From positions 982,315-1,046,314 of the forward strand of contig NZ_QCXS01000003.1 in assembly GCF_003260015.1 (NCBI RefSeq): a DNA stretch of 64,000 bases, written 5' to 3'. A model generated the notes under the pieces. It was not told the DNA's origin, did no database searches, and worked only from the letters and a program-made list of their open reading frames with translations. Positions 18,801-23,516 of this stretch are shown here, piece by piece (within the stretch, counting starts at the first letter, position 1; the number at the start of each line of letters is the position of its first letter). This stretch comes from Nakamurella deserti. GTDB lineage: Bacteria > Actinomycetota > Actinomycetes > Mycobacteriales > Nakamurellaceae. A program made the translations under genes and the position numbers.

Positions 18801-21036
18801 CCCGACCATCGGCGTCGGAGCCGGTGCCGCGGTGCGACTGACCCTGACCGGCACTGTCGACCCGGCCTTCACCGGCACCTCGATCACGGCCACGGCCACG
18901 GTCGCCGGCAGTGGGCCGGACCCGGCCCCGAACCCCGCCGACGCCACCGCCACGGCGGTCACCGCGGTCACCACCGCGGCCGACCTCACCGTGACCAACA
19001 CCGCCGGCGCCGCGTCGGTGGTGGCGGGCACCGGCCTCGGCTGGACGGTCACCGTGACCAACAACGGCCCGTCCGTGGCCCGCGGGGTGGTGCTGACCGA
19101 TCCAGCTCCGACCGGCGTCACCGGGGTCACCCGCACCCCCTCCACCGGCACCTGCGACGTCGTCTGCGACCTCGGCGATCTCGCCCCGGGTCAGACGGTG
19201 ACGGTGCAGGTCGGCGGTACCGTCGACGCCGGCTTCGGTGGACCGGCCGTGATCAGCACCGCCACCGTGACCAGCGGCACCGCCGCGGTCCCGGACGGAT
19301 CGCCGGCCACCGCGACCGCCACCACGCCGGTCACCCGCAGCGCCGACCTGACGGTCACCGCGGCCGTCGCGCCGGACCTGCCGCAGGCCGGTGGACCGGT
19401 CAGCTGGACGTTCACGGCGACGAACACCGGTCCGTCGGACGCCGCCGGCGTGACGCTGACCGCTGCCCTGCCGGCGGGCGTCGGAACGCTGACGTCCACC
19501 GTCGACGGCGGCGCCTGTGCGTTCGCGGGACAGGTGCTCACCTGCACCGCGGCGACCCTCGCCGCGGGGACGTCCCTGGTCGTGGTCGTCAGTGGCACGC
19601 TCGCCGAGGACGTCGATCCGGCGACGCTCTCGACCACCGTCGGCGTGACGTCCTCGACGCCCGACCCGGACACCGGCGACAACAGCGCGGTGGTCGGCAC
19701 CACGTTGCGGGCCGCGGACCTGGCGGTGGTCGTCACGGCCGACGAGGACCCGGTCACCCCGGGTGGCCCGGCGGCGTGGACCGCCACGGTGCGCAACGCC
19801 GGCCCGGACGCCTCCCGGGCGGCCGTCGTGGCCATCACGGTGCCGACCGGGGTCACCGTCAGGTCGCTGACCACGGACGGCGGGACGTGCGAGCTCACAC
19901 CGACGCCGCTGTGCCGCCTCGACCCGCTGGACGCCGGCGCCGATGCGGTCATCACCATCGTCGGAACGGTCGGGGCTGCGGCGTCCGGAAGCGTCACGCT
20001 GGGGGCGACCGTGGTCTCCCCCGACGACCGGGTGCCCGGCGACAACAGCGCCTCGTCGACCGTGCCGGTCACCGGCGCCGCCGACCTCGGCGTCACCATC
20101 GCCGGCCCGGACGCCGTGGTCGCCGGGACCTCCGTGGGTTGGACGGTCACGGTGACCAACGCCGGTCCGGTCGACGCGGTGGACGCGGTGGTCACGATCG
20201 CGCTGCCCGCCGGGCTCGGAACGGTCGTCGCGCCGGACGGCTGCGTCCTGGACGGGGACGTCCTGACCTGCACGGTCGGCGCGGTGGCGGTCGGCGAGAC
20301 GGTCGTGATCGCCCTGACCGCGCCGGTGGACCCGACGTTCCGCGGTGATCTGTCGCTGACCGCGACGGTCCTGTCGGCCCTCGTCGACCTGGTGCCGGCC
20401 GACGACACCGCGGTGCGGGCGACGCCGGTCACCGCGGAGACGGCGGTGACCGTGACCAAGACGGCGGCCGCCACCAGCGTGGGGGTGGGTCAGGAGGTGG
20501 TCTACACGATCACGGTGGCCAACGCGGGACCGTCGGCCGCGCTGGACGCGGTGCTGACGGAGCTGTTCCCCGCCGGTGCGGTGGTCGGTGCGTCGACCGC
20601 CGGGCAGGGGACGTTCGCCGATGGCCGGTGGACCGTGGGCGACGTGCTGCCGGAGGCCCCGGCCGTGCTCACCGTCGCGGTGTCCTACCCGGACGCCGGC
20701 GACACCGTGAACGTGGTGTCGCTCGAGGTCCAGGGCGAGGCGGCGGTCGCCCGGGCGGAGGCCGAGGTCACGGTGGTCGCCGCGCCGGTGGACGGCGGGT
20801 CGGGCGCCGGTCCCGGGTCGGGCGCCGGTCCCGGGTCGGGCGCCGGTCCTGGGTCGGGCGCCGGTCCGGTGCCGGGGGTGACGTCGCCGTTGCTGCCGGC
20901 CGTGCCCGGTTCGACCGGTGGCGCGCTGGCCTGGACGGGATCGCCGGTCTGGGCGGCGCTGAGCTGGGCGCTGGTGCTGCTCGGCGCCGGGGTGGCGCTC
21001 ACCATCGGTGGTGGCCGGCGACGCTCGCGGCAGTGA
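9880..21036 (+). CDS. Giant DUF11-repeat surface protein with LAxTG sorting signal
   Basis: 3718 residues. A signal peptide (arginines at 21-24, hydrophobic 25-42, likely cleavage near AEA at 50-52) is followed by a unique N-terminal domain (about 55-375) rich in Asn, Thr and Ser. One divergent DUF11-like module and then 25 recognisable DUF11 (TIGR01451) modules follow, each about 124 residues, most opening with ADL and containing TNNGPS or a variant. Modules 1-24 each carry a Cys pair, most often eight residues apart; the first and last lack it. A Gly/Pro/Ser linker of four GSGAGP units leads to LAWTG (3683-3687), a hydrophobic helix and a basic tail RRRSRQ. LAxTG is the signal of class E sortases, so covalent wall anchoring is inferred. 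Likely a long stalk-like adhesin; no sortase gene is in the window. Confidence 0.93.
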   Translation: MIVTGSRSKPSTPPAGTDLPRARRLLGLGTVLLLVASMLTWSGLAAAPTAEAVVRTPFTTSFSVQDNGAVVLTGNSQLTCPTATAGCSAARNAAATGAAAGSVNNNDYSMVFVDADTDPSTSNSTSADLVLPSGATVLSAKLVWGARLGTTLPAASAAVIKLRAPGAAGYTTYTAGTQVQPLQDNPYQSSLDVTTLVAAQGNGTYWVADMAASLGADKYAGWSLVVAYRDPSQPLRDLRIYEGFADVTSAAGNSNVSIPISGFLTPPTGPVRATIGVVAWEGDRGSVGDSLALGGTVLSDATRPANNFFDSAISDTGVGITSRNPGNGNNFGVDIGRVSTTNVLGNASTSTSINLTTGGETYYPGVITTQIDLFTPTFNTISKTVTNLSGSSVAVPGDTLQYQLTFTNTGADFADRTVIGDALPPNVTYVPGSLTVLANSGATGPLTDAAGDDIGEYTANNRTVTVRSGSGATTTSGGTIAPNQTSTVQFRVTVDRAAAGTTVSNTPTLNYLARTINKSYTFTGNVVSTPVRALADLSVTSATGGGTTLAGRTVVFTDTVTNEGPNPATGVVTTQTLPAGTTYSSAATPTGTTCTASGQTVTCTTATLAPGASVVLPITAAVAPGTPAGTLTGTVSVGADTADDDLTDNSASAVVTVGVAADLALGRTADRTTVDAGATVTTTLTAVNNGPSTATGVVLTDPLPVGVSLISATGPAGVTCTVSGNTVSCPLGSLTPGQQVAVTVVTRAAANLAPGSTLTDTATLLSTTTDPTSADNTATGTVTVTAAADLAVTGTAAADPVTAGGTQTYTVRITNNGPSDARTVVLDGPATAGLTLRSGSTSQGTCAVTDGALRCAVGTVAAGGTVTVTVLADVASTATGTVSHLSTVSSATTDPVGGNNTTTVTVPVVAVADLSLAASSDPATIVVGTPVTYRFTVTNNGPSAATGAVVTDPLPAGLTFGSSADGCTAAGGTVTCPVGSLTVGQSRTVTFVAATAGAAGTVTNTATVSAATTDPATANNSSSVVSSATVRSDLRVAATTGGPLVAGGPVSYTLTTRNAGPSPSGATTLTTRLPAGVAFTGFTGPAGVTCTSSDGVVTCALGTVAAGTDDTVVLNGTLAPTLTGAVTVSATVAGANPDPNGSDNDATSTVTVNAVADIGVTLAPVAAQTPPDTVTAGTQVRYLLTVTNNGPSTAVGVVATGQVPPNLAPVLGSSAGACTLLGGTVTCSLGNLPPGTSLAVPLVAVVNPGAASGAIPGTAQVGSNTPDPTPANNTGGATISVVSRADLAIASTVSPEPLVAGGTAVVTVTVTNNGPSDARDLVVTDVLDAALTPSTANTDLGGCTVDGRTVTCTAATLGAGGTLTVRIPVTVAPSATGTLRSTAGVTSPTDPDGVAPAVTATPVGQLAALRITGSATPEPVTAGGVLTSVVVLTNEGPSDAAAVTLSAPLSAGLTVLSVDASDGGTCSVSPDGLTCAFGTVAAGAGRQVVVRAATFPETPDGTTYTEVVTVDSPTPDTDVALRTTTVAGTVVTAADVAVGLVAVGDLTEAGTEKEYLLSVTNNGPSTARAVVLDQTLPAGTAFLAALSSVGTCTGGAAVVCRIGDLAPGSSVTVQLSVLVDPGVAGSTLSSTATVSSGTADPTPANDTATVDSPVTARSDLKLSKTLTSGTPVAGTTASYDLAVTNPGPSTAANVTVTDVLPTGTTFVSATAGGGGSCRGTTTVTCTWPSVGVGAVQGRTATVVIALPSTTADGATLTNSATARSDSFDNNPASAAAASTATVTRAADLRVDATLTAGTPVAGNALTWQFVVTDDGPSAAAGVTLTTPAPAGVTFTATTTSAGRCTVDGTGVLRCALGTLDAGGAVTVTVTGTLAADNPGGTLRTIATVSSATTDPDPTDDTGTVETLIGTGTDLAITRLEPITPAFTAGGTVGWEVGITAAGPSIARGTVLTLAVPAGVTLTAVAGAGCTGTTGVVRCTVDDLAPAGTATVTVTGTLDAAADTALVLSGTVTSDTPEATPADNTRQVSTPVATSADLTVVADGPGSITAGTDGTWTFTVTNTGPSVAREGALTVTLPAGLGAVTATTPAGACVLDGDVLTCPLGTLPVDGTAAVTVTGTVDAARGAGPLGLTGTVTAATTDPAAANSTTTVTSEVTVTSTLTLVNSVNGTVPAVPGTAVSWLLTVGNSGPSTATGLVVTDALPADLSAVTATVVATGVPCTVTATGVRCELGTLDPLGSSTIAVTGLLAAGSTSTTLDTTAGATADGAEPVTAASTTPVVPAADLAVGVALTSGAPVAGAPIGYTLEVTNRGPSDAAGVRLSDALPAAVLGAVAVTGPDGVCTVTDGVVACTWPTVPAGATRTVTVTGTLAQGVAERLANTATVEADTADPNPADNTSTAVGSTTDSAELGLTLGTAAGVTAGGPVSWTLTVGNDGPSDAREVSVSALVPAGVGDAVLTRPDGTPCDPAACAVGTVAAGGSVVLTLTGTLSADVPTGTLRTTATVTTASADPDSRDNTATAESVVGTAAALTVAVGAAPTLVPGGTATYTVVITNSGPSDAAGAAVATVLPDGLTLTAPGPTSGQGTCTVVERTVSCAVGVIPANGTVTVTLPVAVDPALDVTDVTLTAAVTSPTVEPAGGDRTGAATTPVVPAADLTVLTTGPSTVAAGGAVSWRIVVANDGPSVARDIVLTDVLPAGLAAALVTASQGSCSLTDGVVTCTLGAVAPGDRAVVVVGIDAVLDPATPAGTLIDTASITSPTPEPGGDPADGRSSTAITQVDTSADLAVTVTPDNDTVTAGGPVGWTVVVANAGPSVARGALLNGLVPDGLRDAGLTQADGTPLVCTESGCALGDLGPAGRITVRVTGTLDAAFTGTAVSWTSTVSSDTADPDAGNDSATGTATVGTAAHLVVGLTGPATAVAGGAVSWVVTVTDTGPSVATGVQVSQLIPAGVTGVTVQAPDGVVCDATVTCTIPTIGVGAGAAVRLTLTGTVDPAFTGTSITATATVAGSGPDPAPNPADATATAVTAVTTAADLTVTNTAGAASVVAGTGLGWTVTVTNNGPSVARGVVLTDPAPTGVTGVTRTPSTGTCDVVCDLGDLAPGQTVTVQVGGTVDAGFGGPAVISTATVTSGTAAVPDGSPATATATTPVTRSADLTVTAAVAPDLPQAGGPVSWTFTATNTGPSDAAGVTLTAALPAGVGTLTSTVDGGACAFAGQVLTCTAATLAAGTSLVVVVSGTLAEDVDPATLSTTVGVTSSTPDPDTGDNSAVVGTTLRAADLAVVVTADEDPVTPGGPAAWTATVRNAGPDASRAAVVAITVPTGVTVRSLTTDGGTCELTPTPLCRLDPLDAGADAVITIVGTVGAAASGSVTLGATVVSPDDRVPGDNSASSTVPVTGAADLGVTIAGPDAVVAGTSVGWTVTVTNAGPVDAVDAVVTIALPAGLGTVVAPDGCVLDGDVLTCTVGAVAVGETVVIALTAPVDPTFRGDLSLTATVLSALVDLVPADDTAVRATPVTAETAVTVTKTAAATSVGVGQEVVYTITVANAGPSAALDAVLTELFPAGAVVGASTAGQGTFADGRWTVGDVLPEAPAVLTVAVSYPDAGDTVNVVSLEVQGEAAVARAEAEVTVVAAPVDGGSGAGPGSGAGPGSGAGPGSGAGPVPGVTSPLLPAVPGSTGGALAWTGSPVWAALSWALVLLGAGVALTIGGGRRRSRQ
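20800..20877 (+). repeat. 18-bp in-frame repeat encoding the Gly-Ser-Ala-Pro linker
   Basis: Four near-identical 18-bp units encode GSGAGP four times, just before the wall-sorting signal of the giant DUF11 protein. The fourth unit differs slightly. Such linkers usually span the peptidoglycan, and copy number can change by slippage. Confidence 0.8.
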
Positions 21037-21057
21037 GTACGTTTCAGTAGCAGGCTG

Positions 21058-21092
21058 CGGCCGGAGCGTCCCGTCGGGGGACGCTCCGGCCG
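21058..21092 (+). terminator. Hairpin terminator after the giant surface gene
   Basis: A perfect 15-bp inverted repeat (arms 21058-21072 and 21078-21092, 5-nt loop) lies 22 bp after the TGA. There is no run of T, as is common for actinomycete hairpin terminators. Confidence 0.75.
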
Positions 21093-21119
21093 TTCCGCGT
21101 TCCGCGTTCCGGGTGGAGG

Positions 21120-21345
21120 AGACCGGGGACCGGCTGGCAGGTGCCAGGGACCGGGTGCCAGAGGCCAGGGACCGGTACCGGGTGCCGGCGACCGGGGACC
21201 GGCGACCGGGGACCAAAAGCCGGCGACCGGGGATCGGCGACCGGGGACCAAGTGCCGGCGACCGGGTGCCGGCGGCCAGGGACCGAGTGCGGGTGCCGGG
21301 GACCGGTGCCGGGTGCCGGCGGCCGGGGACCGGCGACCGGGTGCC
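21120..21345. repeat. Heptamer-based tandem repeat array
   Basis: About 225 bp built from 7-bp blocks such as CCGGCGA and CCGGGGA, often paired as a 14-mer (CCGGCGACCGGGGA) and interrupted by variants such as CCAAAAG and CCAAGTG. A period of seven is incompatible with a conserved reading frame, so this is a non-coding minisatellite between the giant surface gene and the MATE gene. Confidence 0.8.
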
Positions 21346-21535
21346 CGCCGGCGGCTCGGAGGTCACGCTGCGGCCGTCCTCAGGGCCCACAATGCGAACT
21401 TCAGTGCATTGAAGGACATCAACACGCCCCCTTTCGCCCTGACTACTTCCTGGGAGCTGATCAGTACGGCCGCCGGCGCCCCGTCCGTGGGCCGAGGGCT
21501 GTGGCCCTGTCGGCCTCGGCGGTTACCGTCCCCGG
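21346..21535 (+). promoter_or_regulatory. Likely promoter region of the MATE gene
   Basis: After the heptamer array the sequence becomes briefly A/T richer (about 21390-21470, including GCGAACTTCAGTGCATTGAA). A transcription start probably lies here, but no convincing -35/-10 pair was found. No small gene is visible. Confidence 0.3.
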
Positions 21536-22864
21536 GTGAGTACCGCCCCGGCGCGCAGCGTCAACCGGCAGATCCTCGCCCTGGCGCTGCCTGCGCTCGG
21601 CGCGCTGGTCGCCGAGCCGCTGTTCCTGCTGGCCGACTCGGCGATCGTCGGGCACCTCGGCGTCACCCCGCTGGCCGGCCTGGCCCTCGCCGCCACCGTG
21701 CTGACGACCGCCGTCGGGCTCAGTGTCTTCCTCGCCTACGGCGCCACCGCCGCGGTGGCCCGCCGGGTGGGCGCCGGTGACCTCCGCGGGGCGCTGCGGC
21801 ACGGGGTCGACGGCATGTGGCTGAGCGTGGCCATCGGCGTCGTCCTGCTCGCGGTGCTGCTGCCGGGGGGCCGAGTGCTCGTCGAGCTGTTGGGTGGGCA
21901 GGGCGAGGTGGCCCGGCAGGGCGCGACGTACCTGCGTTGGTCGGCGCTCGGGTTGCCGCCGATGCTGCTGGTGCTGGCCTGCACCGGAGTGCTGCGTGGA
22001 CTGCAGCGGACGATGCCGCCGCTGGTGGTCGCCGCAATCGGCGCGGCCGTCAACGTCGGCCTGAACCTGCTGCTGGTCTACGGCCTCGACCTCGGGATCG
22101 CCGGGTCGGCGATCGGCACCGTCGTCGTGCAGTACCTGATGGCGGCGGCGTTGGTGGTCGCGGTGTTCCGCGCCGCCGGACCGGGCGGGTTGCCGCTCCG
22201 GCCGTCGTTGCGGCGCATCGGTCACGCCGGGCGCGCCGGGTTCCCGGTGTTCCTGCGGACGCTGACCCTGCGGATCGCGGTCCTGCTGACCGTCATGGTG
22301 GGCGCCACGAAGGGCGACGTCGCGCTGGCGGGCCTGCAGGTGACGTTCAACGTCTGGAACCTGCTGGCGCTGGCGCTGGACGCGATCGCCATCGCCGCGC
22401 AGGCCCTCACCGGCCATGCCCTCGGCGCCGGTGACGCCGCCGCGACCCGGTCGCTGACCCGGCGGATGCTGCAGTGGGCGTGCGGGGCGGGGGTGGTGCT
22501 CGGGGCGCTCCTCGCGGTGTCGGCGCCCTTCGTCGGCCGGCTGTTCAGCCCCGACCCGGCGGTGATCGCCGCGGTCACCGCGGCCTGCTTCGTGCTCGCC
22601 GTCGGGCAGTTGCTGTCGGGCTGGGTGTTCGTCCTCGACGGGGTGCTCCTCGGCGCCGGCGACGGCCGCTACCTCGCGGTCGCCGGGGTGGTGAACCTGC
22701 TGGTCTACCTGCCGGCGCTGGCGCTGACCGCCCGTCTGGCCCCGGACGGAACCGCCGGGCTGGTCTGGCTATGGGCCGTCTACGCCGGCGTCTACATGCT
22801 GGCGCGGGCGGTGACGCTGGGGTGGCGCTACCGCGGCGACCGCTGGCTGATCCTCGGAACCTGA
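21536..22864 (+). CDS. MATE-family multidrug efflux transporter
   Basis: 442 residues, GTG start. Twelve hydrophobic segments and the family wording near the N-terminus (RQILALALPALGALVAEP, LFLLADSAIVGHLG) match DinF-like MATE exporters, which expel cationic compounds using a proton or sodium gradient. A repeat of the same type (TLRIAVLLTVMVGATKG) opens the second half at about residue 240. The gene is monocistronic. Its final 28 bases (RWLILGT and stop) are the founding part of the 80-bp array that follows: later copies repeat those codons with small changes, so the 3' end has been tandemly amplified. Confidence 0.92.
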   Translation: MSTAPARSVNRQILALALPALGALVAEPLFLLADSAIVGHLGVTPLAGLALAATVLTTAVGLSVFLAYGATAAVARRVGAGDLRGALRHGVDGMWLSVAIGVVLLAVLLPGGRVLVELLGGQGEVARQGATYLRWSALGLPPMLLVLACTGVLRGLQRTMPPLVVAAIGAAVNVGLNLLLVYGLDLGIAGSAIGTVVVQYLMAAALVVAVFRAAGPGGLPLRPSLRRIGHAGRAGFPVFLRTLTLRIAVLLTVMVGATKGDVALAGLQVTFNVWNLLALALDAIAIAAQALTGHALGAGDAAATRSLTRRMLQWACGAGVVLGALLAVSAPFVGRLFSPDPAVIAAVTAACFVLAVGQLLSGWVFVLDGVLLGAGDGRYLAVAGVVNLLVYLPALALTARLAPDGTAGLVWLWAVYAGVYMLARAVTLGWRYRGDRWLILGT

Positions 22865-23180
22865 CCGGTCACGTCGGCGCACCCGGGCCGGCCGCGGTCG
22901 AGTGGGCGCGACTCTGGCGACCGCTGGCTGGTCCTCGGAACCTGACCGGTCACGTCGGCGCACCCGGGCCGGCCGCGGCCGAATGGCGCGACTCCGGCGA
23001 CCGCTGGCTGACCCTCGGGACCTGACCGGTCACGTCGGCGCACCCGGGCCGGCCGCAGCCGAGTGGCGCGACCGCGGCGACCGTTCGCGGGTCCTCGGAA
23101 CCTAACCGGTCACGTCGGCGCACCCGGGCCGGCCGCGGCCGAGTGGCGCGGCTCCGCGCGGTCGGCCCTCCCGGCCGCCC
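22837..23180. repeat. Four-copy 80-bp tandem repeat seeded by the MATE 3' end
   Basis: The block CCTGACCGGTCACGTCGGCG recurs at 22860, 22941, 23021 and 23101 (fourth copy CCTAACC), giving a period of 81, 80 and 80 bp. Each unit holds the 10-bp palindrome TGACCGGTCA (TAACCGGTCA in copy four), then CACCCGGGCCGGCCGC, then a copy of the last codons of the MATE gene. Copies differ at about 5-10 % of positions. It lies between the MATE gene and the helicase and might serve as a multi-site operator, terminator or recombination product. Confidence 0.9.
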
Positions 23181-23249
23181 CGTCCTGCCGCCACTCACCC
23201 GAGAGGGGACGTGACCGGACGAACCCCGCCCGCCCGGCGTCGGCGCGGG

Positions 23250-23300
23250 TAAAGTCGAACGTTCTCGAATGCACGCACGTAGGACCTGAAGGACATCGTC
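23250..23300 (+). promoter_or_regulatory. Leader of the HelD-like gene: -10 box, mini-ORF and ribosome site
   Basis: TAAAGT at 23250-23255 is a plausible -10 hexamer. GAACGTTC at 23257-23264 is a perfect palindrome near the expected transcription start. An ATG at 23269 opens a six-codon frame (MHARRT) ending with TGA at 23287-23289. A GAAGGA Shine-Dalgarno (23288-23293) overlaps that stop and sits 7 nt before an ATC at 23301, which is in the helicase frame. This arrangement would allow the mini-ORF to influence helicase translation. Confidence 0.45.
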
Positions 23301-23516
23301 ATCAGCCAGGACATCACCGACCAGCTGGCCACTCCCACGGCCGCCGGTTCGACCTCTCCCGACGGCGTCGCCGCCTCCCCCAACGGTGCCGCGGCTGCCG
23401 CTGCCACCGTCGCCGACGGCGACGCCACCCCGACCCACAGCACGACGTCCGACCCCGCCGGCGCCCGGAGCGCCGGCACCCGGGAGGACGACGGCATCCA
23501 ACACGAACAGCGTTAC

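Noticed and set aside
9751..21390. Several 900-1600-residue open frames within or opposite the DUF11 gene
   Set aside because: The true frame has a signal peptide, domains and a sorting signal; the others are low-complexity consequences of the base bias.
22837..23180. Possible CRISPR array (regular 80-bp spacing)
   Set aside because: The whole unit, including what would be spacers, is conserved; no cas genes lie nearby.
23250..23275. LexA/SOS box upstream of the helicase
   Set aside because: TCGAAC is present, but the required second half GTTCGA at the correct spacing is not.
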